Shown: positions 23,150-34,827 of the stretch, piece after piece
Layout: the number at the start of each line of letters is the position of its first letter
Numbering within the stretch: the stretch's first letter is position 1
Source: Nemertoderma westbladi
Lineage: Eukaryota > Xenacoelomorpha > Nemertodermatida > Nemertodermatidae
Assembly (NCBI GenBank): GCA_032718475.1
Contig: JAUCBJ010000720.1
Location: 43,831-107,830 of the forward strand
Length of the DNA stretch: 64,000 nt
Reading direction: 5' to 3'
Translations under genes and position numbers: made by a program
Notes under the pieces: model-generated
The model's database searches: none
What the model saw: the letters and a program-made list of their open reading frames with translations, nothing else
Told to the model about the DNA's origin: nothing

Positions 23150-24770
23150 TGTTATCTGAGTTTATTAATATCAATATAAGTTAATATTTTAGGCAAGCGA
23201 GCGTCGCTGCCTACTAGGCTTTACCCCCGGACAGTGGGTTTCTCAGCGCCGATGTACCGTTGTCGCAGTGTTTACGCCAACATGTAGCAACAGCACGACA
23301 ACGATAACCGGCACAAGTCCCACCACTGTCCGTCCCAAAGGCTTGAATCCACTTGAGGTTATCTCGGTAGAGTTAGGGCTACTTTACAATTGCGATTAGC
23401 TACTGTAAACACACTTTAGTAGTAACATTCACCTATAAACGCACAAATTCCATACAATCATTACTTACTGCACACATGCATGCCATTTGTCCGTTAGTCA
23501 GTGTCTTCCAGAATGTCACGTTATTACTATGTATCCTTGGATACTAATAGCGCGTTATGTATACTCTTATGCTACGCAATGGGGTAAGCTTTTTATTGTT
23601 CCTTTTAACTTGCTTCTAATTCTAGCGTGGGTGTTGCCATGGTGACATTATGGAAAACTAGCGGTAGAATTAGGGCAATTCTCAAGCATACATATCTGGG
23701 ATGTTATTTAATAGTAATTCTTTAATTGTCAATATCCTCTTTATGCATGATTTTATAAATTTTATCGGCTATTGACTATATGTTGGAGATTCTCGCACTC
23801 TAGTACACTCAATATGAATCTCCGCTCCCATGATCTATTAATTACTGGAATTTTGGGAATGTTATAAATTGCACAAAATGACAATTTATGAAATTCATTG
23901 GAATATGAATTTAAATTTATTCCCGTGAATTTTATTATTTGATGTTAAATTGACACAAATTTTATTCCAGAGCATATCTGGGGACTTAGGATCCTTAATT
24001 CTATAAAATAGTCCTTCTAAGAATATCGGTAAATACTGCGATATCTTAATTGACTAGAAATTTTAAAGGATCGGGATTTTACAAATTTTAATAAATATTA
24101 AATTAATATTTAGGATGGGCACCGATTTATTCCAGAACTTGTCTGGGGACGTTAACCACTGATTCTAGAATTTGTCTTTCAAGTATATCGGTGGGTGCCA
24201 CGATATCTTAATCGACTAGAATTACAGATGGTCAAAAAGTTTAACAGATTTAATTGCGATTTACGCTACTGTTAGAGGGACATCACGCTACTATATGTAT
24301 TATTTGTTATAAGGTAGAAGAGCAATATCGCACGAAGCAATGTCAGTGTGAAGAGGCAAGTCGTTTCCAAGGTCTACCCAGAGCTTGGTTTAGCCGAGAC
24401 TCGAGGATCTGAACTTTGCATTCCTAATACTCTGCCTACCAATAATACTTAAATATAGTAGTGGCTTTATTGTACTTTAATAAGTACTGACATGTCATCT
24501 TACTATAGTCTCGCATTTATAATATAATACGGACAGTAAGGAAAGAGAAAAATAATTATTTCTTGCCGTCGCACTAAATATATATTATAAGTAATTAAGT
24601 ACGTAATAAACACTAATATATTGCACTAATTTACTAAATAATCGCTAAAATAACATTCAACTAAATAAAATTAAAGAAAACGATTATAATAAAATTACGT
24701 AATAATACATACATAAATATAAAATAAAAACAAATATAAAATGATATAGTCACACACCCACTCCATATGT
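23150..24770. other. Non-coding stretch of the BEL element with diverged direct repeats
   Basis: No coding potential recognised between the pol remnant and the accessory ORFs. Two diverged copies of a ~165-bp segment lie at about 23955-24065 and 24125-24235, sharing TTTATTCCAGA, TCTGGGGAC and CGATATCTTAAT. The stretch 24440-24770 is AT-rich. Confidence 0.6.
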
Positions 24771-24772
24771 TA

Positions 24773-26038
24773 TTATGTTATGGAGTCCCTAGATATTTGT
24801 CGGATTAGGGAAGTGGTCGTAGGAAGAGTATCTTGCCTTCCATAGTTTCCGGACAGTTTTCGGTTTCTTTCCAGTAAACATAAACGACCAGCTGGGTGAT
24901 TGGGTTGTCGTGTTACTTTCTCCGCTCCCTTGGCCTGTCTACTCTCCGCCGTGGTAAGATGAGGAGGCCATTCATCTTCTTCTTTACTTAAGAAGTCGGA
25001 TCCACCTAACCAGCCTGGAGTATCTATCAGTTCTTGAGGAGTTGCTCCTCTGGAATCGATGTCGGCTGAATTAATCGTCCCAAGGCAATGTCTCCGTTGA
25101 TCTACATTGGAGTTAATATCGTCATTATCTGAGGAGTATGGTGTTCCCTCAGTTAGTTCGTCCACTTCACTGCTCTCCACTTCCAAACCATTTATCTGGT
25201 ATAGTCTTTCTGATGGTAGTCTCTCTTCGAGAGTTCTGCGGGAAGGACCAGTAAAGTACCAACCTACTCTAGTTCTTACCGCATAGGTTTGTAGGGGCTG
25301 CGGTTGAGCAGGTCGTTTCTCCAATGTCTCTAGTGCCTCGTGCGCGTTTTGGCCGATAAGTATTTGCACTCCCGGATAATCTGTCTGGAATCGAGGTATT
25401 TTAAGTTGTTGAATGCTCTCGTCCTCGTCCCAGTTATAAGGCTCTACTTGGGTATTAGCGAAGTTCTTTATAGCTACCATTTTTACTGACCTTATACTTT
25501 GTTCTCCTAATTTATCCTGGGGGGTGGACAATGCACCTACATAGTAATCGGCCGTGATGGTAGATTTCCAAACCTGCATAATTCCGGACATATTTAACTT
25601 AGTTCGGAATTTGGGTTGTCCAGCAAAGATGTCTTCGGCTAGTTCTTGATCGATGAATGTTCCTGTACTGCCGGAGTCAAGGAGGGCATTCACTATGTAA
25701 CTTTTGTTAGGACCCTGAACTCTTACCTGCACTACAGGAAATTCTCTGATTCCTACGTTGGAAGTTGAAGGTTTCCAGGATGGTTGTCTGTCGAAGGTAG
25801 TTGGGGGGAACTCATTGTCGGTGTCCTTTTCGTAAGTAAGTGCTCGATACACTGCGGTATTTATTAGGTAACAGGATTCGTTGGCATCGGAGAATTCATC
25901 CATATAGAATCCTTCCCACTCAGAACTTTGGTCAGTGTCGTTCACATCACTGAATTGGACATGTGATTTGGGCTCACTTACCTGACTCGGGCTGTTTCGT
26001 TCGAATTCACTTTGTAACAAGATGTGATGTTTCGCACC
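24773..26038 (-). CDS. BEL/Pao aspartic protease fused to a pre-integrase pol remnant
   Basis: In frame with gag across a single UGA (26041-26039). The sequence just after the stop, GAKHHILLQ, completes a DUF1758-type Cys/His motif. The protease has the active site ALLDSGSTGTFID, and TRVGWYFTGP matches the usual GWxxxG motif after the protease. From about 25085 the sequence jumps to a segment typical of the region between RNase H and integrase (NSADIDSRGATPQELI, then FLSKEEDEWPPH). This means RT and RNase H have been cleanly removed while the frame stays open. The frame stops at 24773 and no integrase catalytic core follows. The protein could process Gag but not copy RNA. Confidence 0.85.
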   Translation of the reverse strand, partial: GAKHHILLQSEFERNSPSQVSEPKSHVQFSDVNDTDQSSEWEGFYMDEFSDANESCYLINTAVYRALTYEKDTDNEFPPTTFDRQPSWKPSTSNVGIREFPVVQVRVQGPNKSYIVNALLDSGSTGTFIDQELAEDIFAGQPKFRTKLNMSGIMQVWKSTITADYYVGALSTPQDKLGEQSIRSVKMVAIKNFANTQVEPYNWDEDESIQQLKIPRFQTDYPGVQILIGQNAHEALETLEKRPAQPQPLQTYAVRTRVGWYFTGPSRRTLEERLPSERLYQINGLEVESSEVDELTEGTPYSSDNDDINSNVDQRRHCLGTINSADIDSRGATPQELIDTPGWLGGSDFLSKEEDEWPPHLTTAESRQAKGAEKVTRQPNHPAGRLCLLERNRKLSGNYGRQDTLPTTTSLIRQISRDSIT

Positions 26039-27922
26039 TCACTTTGCACACTTTATGTCGGAGTAACAGGTTCGCCGCTGGTGTCCGCGTCTGAGACAAT
26101 TGTAGCATAACCGCTTATCCCACATGACTTCACGTCTGTCTACCAAGGATTTCTTTAGGAATTCCGCACACGCACTCAAACGGTGGGGCCCGTCGCACAG
26201 CGCACATTTTGGTTTAATGTTACTCACTTTACCTTGGGTGACGTTATGCACTCTAGTTCTTTCTTCGGGCTTTCTTCCGTGTACTCTGTTAGGAAACTGA
26301 AGAGGAGTCTTAGCAGCCTGTTCTCTCCTGTCATGGGTTCGAGCTTTAGATTTACTTACGTCCTTTGAGGTCTTATTAACATAGTAAAATTTCTCGGTGT
26401 CTTTCCCGCTGTCTTCTTCTTGAGAAGCTTGGCTTTCGCCGTCATCAGTATAACACACCGGTGTTACTCTTCTCCTAGAAACAGGTTTCTCACTTACCTT
26501 ATTTTCCGGTGTTTTCTCTCTGGATTGCTTTAGGAGTTGTAATTTCACTTCGCCATCCAAGAATGACATGAGATCAACCATGGTAGGGTCTCGTTGTTGT
26601 TGTTCCATCGTATATAACACCTTCTTGTCCCAGCGTGTACCTACTCCACCCTTGGGCAAGGTAGATGCTAAGGCTCCTACAACCATAGAATTCTGGTATT
26701 CATGAGACTTACCTAACCAATCTAGTTGTCTACAGATCTCCTGAATCTCATCGGAAAACTCTATAATCCCGCTGCTAAGAAACTTTCGGGGGGCCATTAA
26801 TTTCGCATATAAATACCTAGCTATGTTATTCCTATTACCATACCTGATGTTTAGTGTATCCCAAACTTGTCTTAATCCATCTGGATGTCCAATAAATTTT
26901 AACGCCATTGACTTGGGAGGTCCTTCCAAGCACTCGATGAGGAATCTAAGTTTCTCTCCGTTGGATAACACAGAGTTCTGTATGTTATCTTTATAATATT
27001 CATTAAAAGGTAACCATTTCATCTCATCTCCATTGAACTTGACTATCTCTCCAACCTTTACCGCTTGACGGGCTTCGGTTCTAGCCATTTGACGCGTAAA
27101 ACTTTCTTGGGCCATCGTGTTATTGAATATCGAGTTATCGGTATATAAATTTCTCGGATTATTATCAGGTCTATTGGGAATGTCATTAACAACAGGCGTA
27201 TAATCACCCTTAATAGGGTTTGCTATAGGAGTTTCTACTTCACTAGCAGTATAGATGCGTGTAGGCTCCACACCTTGCGCATGTAATACTTCAGACCTAA
27301 CAGGCTGACACACTGTTACAGGGGTTATTGGTATTCCCTTTTGTAGGTTGACTAATTTGTCGCATTCTAGTGCGATACTTTGCTGCACTTTTTGCAACTC
27401 TAACCTACTTTCCCTTACTGTTCCCTTGAGCTGCTGAACAGTCTCTTCCATTTCCCTGACCTGCTGAGAGGAGCACAAACAGTGTTCCCTCAGCTGCTCG
27501 AGCAGGAGACCCATCTCCCGTCGTCCCTCAGCTACCCACTCAACCGCCGAAGCGGGAGTCGCCAACGTAGTAGCGGGCGAGCGAGAGATGACGGGCGATA
27601 AATTCTTGGTACCTCGCTCGGCGTCCAGGACGGGTTCGGACTCGGGAACAGTCCTACTGGGCACAGGTAGTCTTCTGGTTTGTTTCTTCAAGTAATCTTG
27701 TTTCGCCTGAAGGTTTTCCAGCTCTAGTTGGATAGTCGCTTCAGACGTCTTCCGTTCTGCTTCTGCCACTGCCTCTGCCGCTTTTCTTTCTGCTTCTGTT
27801 GCTGCTACTTTTCTTTCCGCTTCTTTTCTGTCTTCTCTCCTTTCAAGACACTGTCCAAGTCGACGACTCATTCTAAAACCCTCTAAGAGACTATCTGACA
27901 ATGTTTGTGTTGTGTCAGACAT
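26039..27922 (-). CDS. gag: BEL/Pao Gag polyprotein
   Basis: 627 codons from the ATG at 27922. An N-terminal coiled coil rich in Arg/Glu/Ala (about residues 25-80) and a second coiled stretch (about 130-190) are followed by a linker. A DUF1759-type capsid-like domain follows at about 290-420 (VKFNGDEMKWLPFNEYYKD, LRQVWDTLNIRYGNRNN). C-terminal Cys/His knuckles include CALCDGPHRLSAC and CYNCLRRGHQRRTC. The frame ends at a TGA lying exactly where the next knuckle needs its second Cys, and continues in frame into protease. Role: the structural protein that would package element RNA. It is otherwise intact. Confidence 0.9.
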   Translation of the reverse strand: MSDTTQTLSDSLLEGFRMSRRLGQCLERREDRKEAERKVAATEAERKAAEAVAEAERKTSEATIQLELENLQAKQDYLKKQTRRLPVPSRTVPESEPVLDAERGTKNLSPVISRSPATTLATPASAVEWVAEGRREMGLLLEQLREHCLCSSQQVREMEETVQQLKGTVRESRLELQKVQQSIALECDKLVNLQKGIPITPVTVCQPVRSEVLHAQGVEPTRIYTASEVETPIANPIKGDYTPVVNDIPNRPDNNPRNLYTDNSIFNNTMAQESFTRQMARTEARQAVKVGEIVKFNGDEMKWLPFNEYYKDNIQNSVLSNGEKLRFLIECLEGPPKSMALKFIGHPDGLRQVWDTLNIRYGNRNNIARYLYAKLMAPRKFLSSGIIEFSDEIQEICRQLDWLGKSHEYQNSMVVGALASTLPKGGVGTRWDKKVLYTMEQQQRDPTMVDLMSFLDGEVKLQLLKQSREKTPENKVSEKPVSRRRVTPVCYTDDGESQASQEEDSGKDTEKFYYVNKTSKDVSKSKARTHDRREQAAKTPLQFPNRVHGRKPEERTRVHNVTQGKVSNIKPKCALCDGPHRLSACAEFLKKSLVDRREVMWDKRLCYNCLRRGHQRRTCYSDIKCAK

Positions 27923-28059
27923 TTCGCTTTATACAGTTGGATGCCTACTGCTATATATACAGTTAAAGCAAGTCTAGTAATTCAGTATCACTGCTAGCCT
28001 AATAATTAATTACCGATACTGCTACTCAATGTAGCGTGATATATATATATAATATATTA

Positions 28060-28320
28060 GAATACCGGTATGCTTATAGTATATATAAGTATTATTACAG
28101 ACTAGATTTGTCACAGAGTACCGGTATATAAATTTAGCACAAATATATATAAATATATAATAGGCCTATAGTGAATACCGGTATACAGCTTACACTTATA
28201 GTATATATAAGTATAATTATGAACTAGAATTAATTACAGAGTACCGGTATGATTTCAGCTCAAATTTATAGAAATAAATATAATAAGCCTATGGTAAATA
28301 CTGGTATGTCATAGAATAAT
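28060..28320. repeat. AT-rich tandem duplication in the 5' leader of the BEL element
   Basis: Two diverged copies of about 130 bp sharing TATAGTATATATAAGTAT, CAGAGTACCGGTAT and AAGCCTATGGTAAATAC-type segments. It lies between gag (27922) and the 5' LTR (28806). The remaining leader to 28805 has no ORF. Confidence 0.75.
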
Positions 28321-28805
28321 TGAATTTCTGAATATTTTAGGGTTACTTGGTTACTTTAACTTACTTTATTACCGTTATTTAAGCAGTAGTCCAACTGATA
28401 TTGAGACCTAGTTGTTGTATGGCAGGCCTACTATTTATAAATCGTTTGAGTTGATTTATAATATTTATATACCCGTTTAAAATGGGTTTTTGTCAATATT
28501 TGAAATAAATGTTATTATTTCTGGGGGAGTCACTACACAGAAGCTGAACGCCTCTCAGTGAAGTGCTATTTATTTGACACTAAAACTGATAATTCTAATT
28601 TACCTAAGTTACTTAATTACTACAAATTACTTACGATACGGGTGAGATTAATTCTCTAATTAAACACAACAAAATATTACGTACGAAATTTTTAGGGTAA
28701 TTTTACAGGAAGTCTACAAACCAGCCTAACAAAGGGTTAGAATTCTGGTTATTACAACGGACAGGGTACTACGGTATTTGAAATAATAAGTAGTAGTAAA
28801 TATAT

Positions 28806-31266
28806 TGTACTGTCCAGATAGGAAATACCACCGCCTGACGACCTATAACCGTATCGCTATAGGTACTACGTTATGTATCACGGATTGTTCCTACCCAGAA
28901 GCTAATAGAGCTAACGAATGTGCCTATCAACCACTTTACAACACAAATATACTGCCTACACTAATTACTTCGGAAAGCACTGTACACTAAACCCTAAATT
29001 AGGTACAAGTACTGGTACAACAAATAATCAGTAGTTAAATATACTTGAACAGTTAAAAGAACCACGGCATCTGCTGGAGTGACCGAAGCACAAAGTCACC
29101 AGTCTTTACCTACGCCAAGCAGCCCGTGTAGTACCGGGGTTAATTTAACTATAACGGTATGTGTAACAAACACAATTACTGTAGGAATAAACTTGGGGAC
29201 ATGAATGTTGCGAATAATCGCATAAACTCTGAATAATAAATATTACGCTACCCGTACAGAATACTCAAACAGAATACAAACCAAACGCTGGCAGACTACT
29301 ATCAAGCCTAAACAAACTACAGTATGTGCAGATTCTGAAACTGTTAGTTAGTATGCGTTCTAACACGGTAGTACGACTTACTCTTTAAGAGGGGATTGAC
29401 CTTACAGCATATGGCTGCCCCAACTTACTAACGGCACTTGATCAGACAAACTCTACACACGCAGCAATCCCTTCAGGCCTAAGAATAGCTAGACAACAAT
29501 CCAGCCTACAAAATATCTGAGTAATAACTATCACGGTACCTGAACAGACCACACAAACAAACACAGGCTAAAACACTGGCAGACTACGATCAAGCCTAAA
29601 TAAACTACAGTATATGCAGATTCTGAAACTGTTAGTTAGTATGCTTTCTAACACGGTAGTGCGACTTATTCTTTAAGAGGGGATTGACCTTCAGCATATG
29701 GCTGCCCCAACTTACTAACGGCACTTTATCAGACCAACTCTACACACACCGTAATCTCTCCAAACTCAATAACAGTCAGACAGCAGCTCAGCCTACAATT
29801 ATCTGAACAATCTGAGCAGGGTCACACGCCTTCTGCTCAATATTAGCTTACTAGTAAATAAAACCGACAGAAATAAGTAGAATCTCAAATAAAAATCAGG
29901 GCGGCCGTTCCCTGATTAAGTACCAAGACCTACCGGTATACAATAATCAAAATCGAATAATACTAATGTACTTATACAGCAGTACCGGTTAGGACAGTTG
30001 GGCCTACAGACCTACAGAAATACCGGTTACTACGGTATTTTGCAACCTTATTGCCTACTGCAATAAGATTATAACTGTTACTGTTCGGTGTTACCTCACT
30101 TAATTTAACTGCACTAATCATATTGTTTGTACTGCTATTTACCGTCAGTTATTAATTGTATCTATTTGTTGATGGAAATATTGCTCTTTGGAGAATACGG
30201 ATAAATCACCCAAAATTCCCAATTTTCTTGATACACTACAGGTTAGAGAGGCGGGCTATATATAACAATTGCGATTTATATCAATGTGGTGTGTATTGAA
30301 TCTAATGTTATTTAGTAGACACTACCTGAGTCAATTGCTGTTCTCTTTATGTGTGATCAAATATACTGACGGTCGGCAGAATAGTGTGCATGATTGTGAG
30401 TGTGATGTGACTGGTAACAAAGCATTTCCTAAAGAATGCGACTTATACTTTAATCATAAGCCTTATCGTTGCGTTTAGTATAAGTCCTAGCTCTGTTTAA
30501 ATAGATAGAGCGCCACGTCCTAAAGGAACTGTTAATATTTCCCGAAAGTTAATAATATCTGTCAGAAATTACATATTAGCGATCAATCGAATAATACAGT
30601 AGGCTTACACTGCAACCTTACACTGCAATAATAAAATCTAAGCATCCGAATTCAGCCTCCCGGGTGTAGATCCATCGGGTGAATGATCGCGCATGGGCTG
30701 GCTTCGGCTAATGTTTTGTTTATTAGCATAAAATATTGTCGTATGCTAAAGGTGTGTTAATTAACTAAAAGACATATAAATTTTGGCAGGTTAAACTGCT
30801 AAAGGTCTTCAAAAGCGCGAACAGTAACAGTTATACTTTCGATAATCTAAGCAGTTTTACTAGAGTTGTTCCAAAAGCCGGTGTTATGGCGAAAAATGGG
30901 AACACAACAACAGAAACATGTGACTACTGCTCTATACGAAGATACCAACTCCCTTATTCCACGAAGCTCCCGTTCAACACAGAGGATGAGCATAGAGATA
31001 GGAAATTCAGTTCAGTAGCGCTGGGATAGGTCGAAATCAACGCCTACGCAAATTCTATTGGCCGACACGGACAGCAAGGCTTAGGCAACCTCTCTAGGCT
31101 AGTTGGCCGATTAAACTGAGCCCAGATATCTCCGTACAGCACATCAGCCAATAAGCCGGTAGCTTGCACTATTTTAGTTATAAATCCCTTTGAGAGTATT
31201 CTAGCGACTGGGGGGGAACTGGCCAGCAAAGGCAAACGTATCAGTTATCCCCCAAAAGCTTTTACA
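28806..31266 (-). repeat. 5' LTR (minus-strand orientation)
   Basis: 2461 bp, running TGTAAAAGC...GGACAGTACA on the minus strand and collinear with 19150-21618. It includes the internal ~289-bp duplication (29288-29820) and the 762-bp segment bounded by 16-bp inverted repeats (TAACTGTTACTGTTCG). Transcription of the element should start within it, but no TATA can be assigned with confidence. Confidence 0.92.
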
Positions 31267-31680
31267 TCATTGTCGAATTGGGTCGGAAGCTGCGGGAATT
31301 CTACTGTTCTACGGGAATAAACTGCAGCAGCTGTCCGGTGACTATGGATGGATACTGGGATGAGCTGGTATTTTGATCGAGTTTCTCGTATTCTCGATTT
31401 TCTCGAATTCTCGATATTTCCTATAAACCACATGGCTTCGCATATTGAACGTGCGATTGGAAATAAGTTTGTGCTACCCTTCACCCCCTTGGGTGGTAGA
31501 TGTCACGGTTATGTATTGGTTGGTAGGAAGGGGGGGGGGGGGGCAGATTAAAAGGGCTGAACATGAACTGTCCCCCTTTCCTTGATTGATTGTCGGTATG
31601 GTTAAATTTCTCAAATACTGATTTTGTGATACAGTCGCTCAATTTTAATTTGTATCTCATAACTGGGCCTCGTCCTGCGC
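31267..31680. other. Flank of the BEL element with poly-G tract
   Basis: The unique-looking sequence beginning TCATTGTCGAATTGGG starts exactly where the LTR match ends. A G-run of about 14 lies near 31529-31543. There is no gene signal. Confidence 0.6.
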
Positions 31681-32880
31681 GAAGGCCCCACGATCATGTA
31701 AAATGTTGTTTATCAAACTTAAGTCTATAGGCTGTGGTGCAACATATCTAACGATGTTACTCGCCATCTACTTGGTAACTGTAAATGTGGTATATTTCAA
31801 TTCAACTTTTCCTGCGATTTTATGACTCTATGTGGTATTAGACTAGACAGGGTTCCCCACTTAGCGCAATTCTCTTCATTTGCTACATAAATGACTTTAT
31901 AAAACTAATAAAGACTGAGTTTGGACAAGGTGGTTTTCTACATGAACTTCACACAATCATCCATGCTGAATACTGCGTGATATTAGCGACATAGCGAGAT
32001 ATTATGCAGGAAAAATTACAATGGGTTGAAAGGAACTGTACGAGGATAGTATTGTTCTAGAATATTCCAAGTGCGGACTTATAATCGTCAACTCAAAAAA
32101 TCCCCGGCCGGGACGGCATATATGGGTTGGCCTCATAAAACCAAAACAACCTGTTGTTTACCTCGGTAGTCATATAAGCAATGGCACCTTCAACAAAGAA
32201 GCGAAAAACAAGTGCAAATAAATTCTACAATTTTCTGCGGGAGAACAATTTTGCCCCTTTGATCGTTAAATCTCGTGTACTGGACGCTTGTGTTTCAACA
32301 AGTTTACTACACAACTGCGAAACATGGGGACCATTCAACACCTCTATCTGTTCCACTAAGAGCGATGGAACGTTAAAATGGTCGAAGAAACCAGTGTCAG
32401 AAACATGCTATAAACTGCTAAAGGCAATGCTCTCCATAAGAAGAACAATTCCGAACTGTATAATTCTTGCAGAAACTGGTTGTAAACCCCTTGAAGCAAT
32501 GGTGATTTCTAGACGACTTAGTTTATGGAAGTGACTTATGGCAAAGGACTATGGATTTAATTTACCGTCGAGTTATTGAGACTGTAAAGAAATAGATTTC
32601 GTGAAACGTGGAAGCAAATACCACGAGATCAGCGTATCTGTCCTCACAGCAAACTCATTGGTATCAATACAATAGAAGATGAAGAACATTATATTTTTCA
32701 CTGTGTGATCACCGCGCAGAGACGAGCAGCCTTTTCTGACACCTCGAGCCTATCTGAATCTTTTAATAATCGTAATGAGGTTAGGAAATTTCTCCCTGAT
32801 GCTGAAATTTAACTAGCATTATTTTTTATATCTTAATATACGTAAAGCCCACTTATCTATGACAATCTGAACTAATTACA
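31680..32880 (+). pseudogene. Degenerate LINE relic (RT palm and C-terminal part)
   Basis: Conceptual translation in shifting frames gives an RT core fragment around 31700, then RQGSPLSAILFICYINDF (about 31845-31905). A damaged YADD region follows (about 31960), then VYLGSHISNGTFNKEAKNK (32157-32215). 32181-32534 is open with LLHNCETWG and LLKAMLSIRRTIPN. At about 32630-32715 RICPHSKLIG and IEDEEHYIFHC give the C-terminal Cys/His motif. Multiple stops and shifts show it is dead. Confidence 0.8.
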
Positions 32881-32929
32881 ATATATGTCGCGATAAATTT
32901 AATAAAAGTTCATAACTTTATAATCACTG

Positions 32930-33395
32930 TGAATTATAGATTTTTATAACGAACCTGTCTTTAGACTGGGTAGTTTTTGTCTAAAGCTGAGGCCGGCAAA
33001 AACACGATGGATATATTTACCTATATCACTCACTATATATGTCACTATATCACTCACTATGTATGTTCACCAAATGGCTTGAAACCACTTGCATGCATTG
33101 TAAAATTGTAAACGCAAGTATTTATCAATTGTTGTCTAGTTGTTGAATAAAAAAGTTGGGAACGATTCGAAGTGCAATATTCGAAATATTTGCATATTTT
33201 CAACATTATTGAACGCGAAATTAAATACCCACAACTCCCTTGCTTGAAATGTTTTTCAGGTGATTGATATTTAGCAATTATTATGAGGTTACTTACTACT
33301 GAAATCTGACAGAATGCCAAACGTATTATTATAGTTCTATCTCTATTCAGCCAGTTAGTGTAATGTCAAGCAGTACATCATTTATATATCGTATG
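32930..33395. repeat. Dispersed repeat, copy 1 (partner at 45385-45640)
   Basis: Shared blocks with 45385-45640 in the same orientation: ACGAACCTG...TTTAGACTGGGTA, TGGCTT..AACCACTTGCATG, AAAATTGTAAACGC, and TTCTATCTCTATTCAGYC followed by AGTTAGTGTAATGTCAA. The intervening sequence differs by indels. No coding potential, so probably a non-autonomous element of unknown type. Confidence 0.7.
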
Positions 33396-34827
33396 TATCT
33401 ATAGGGCCTAATTGTCATCGTTATAATACTGTCATCAACTTAGGCTAAGCTCAATTGTAATGCAAAGGCTTAGTAGGTTTTGTATATCTGGGACGTTTAC
33501 AACAGCTGTCGATTAAACTAACAAAACCATAAAACTGAACCAGGGTGGCTGCCAGCCGGGTACCAACGGCTGTTGGGTAGACTTAAGGGAACATTTCACA
33601 AACTTTCATAGGATGCTTGTACATGTACATTATATTGGTTGCTCCGATGTTTTTATTAGGCTAACTGAGAATGTATCAGGTATAAATACTGTAATTATAG
33701 TGTTCTTTATTTTATTTATCTAATACAGAAAAGACCCCTCCGCAGAATAAACTGCTCTTTTGGGCCGTTTCTCAGGTTGCGGATATGGATACCATTTCAC
33801 ACATCATCGTAGTAATTGTGATTATGATTTGTTTGCCTAGGCGAATGTGTATTACATTAGATGGGAGGCAGTTTTTTGGTTGATGCAAGTCATTCTTGGT
33901 TTGCATCTTCCAATCCCATCTGTTTCTTGGAGTCTGTGTAAGACAGGTTCGTTTAAAGCCATCTTGATGGCGTTCTAGTAATTTTAACATTTATTGTGCA
34001 TACATTATATTGTAAACAACTTATTATTCGGTCAAACCGTGATGTGAATTAAGTGCTTATTTTATGCTTATTGATCCCTATTGAGCCGCCTTGATGTTAA
34101 TATAATAATAATAATAATAACAATAATAATAATACAGATCATAGTAGATAGTTATTCACAGTACAGCAGTAGGTCTATGTCTGTCTGGGCAATAGGCCTT
34201 TCAGCGGTTCAGCCTATATAACAGTATATTGCCACCTCCAAACAACCTGACAACCGCTACCATGCATCCGCGCTGCGACCTACAGCCGGTAGCAACAGCA
34301 CAATCTGCCAATAGCCAGCAAAGGAGGTCCTTCCTACATTATGGATTTCACCGTTACACTACCGTAAACTGGGGTGACTTGAGACACTTTTTTGATGTTT
34401 TTGTACATAACTTGAAAAGTAAATGAGATGGATGGCAGATTTAATGTGACGATGATAGAAGAAAACTTCCTCTATGCCACTAGATAATGTTTTTTGGAAA
34501 TCAACAAAATTCTATGAAGAAAATACTCGTTCCATCATATAGCAGTATAGACTAAATATTCGGGGGTAGCGCATTTTTTCACCAAAAAGTCGAATTTTTA
34601 AACATATCCTATCTGATACAGAATTTCATGCTAAATACAATATGACACAACACATAGAAAGGGGTCAACTTCAAATAATTCCATTTGCCAGAAATTTCAA
34701 ATATATTAAAAAATCATAAAAAACAAAAAAATATGAATTTTATTTTTTTATTGATTTAAGATCAAAATTTAACGTAGAATCCAAAAATCAAACGTCTAAG
34801 GTTGCAGTACTTACATAAATTGTTTAA
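33396..34827. other. Interval with no recognised gene
   Basis: Contains an AATAAT microsatellite at about 34105-34135. Short open frames (33772-33990 minus, 34229-34426 plus) lack motifs. I see no RNA gene or mobile element that I can name. Confidence 0.55.

Larger units (their letters stand above)
19150..31266 (-). mobile_element. BEL/Pao-like LTR retrotransposon, RT-less, with near-identical LTRs
   Basis: Reading on the minus strand: 5' LTR 31266-28806, gag 27922-26039, protease and a pol remnant 26038-24773, two extra ORFs (23146-22421 and 22395-21697), 3' LTR 21618-19150. LTRs begin TGTAAAAGC and the 5' copy ends GTACA, the usual TG..CA form. The two LTRs differ by a few substitutions (for example at 21507/31155) and an 8-bp difference at the outer end, so insertion is recent. 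DUF1759-type gag and DUF1758-type protease place it in BEL/Pao. The region between protease and the pre-integrase linker is deleted, so no RT or RNase H is encoded. The PBS is not obvious: bases after the 5' LTR do not start with TGG. A short purine stretch GGGAGCGG precedes the 3' LTR. Confidence 0.9.
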
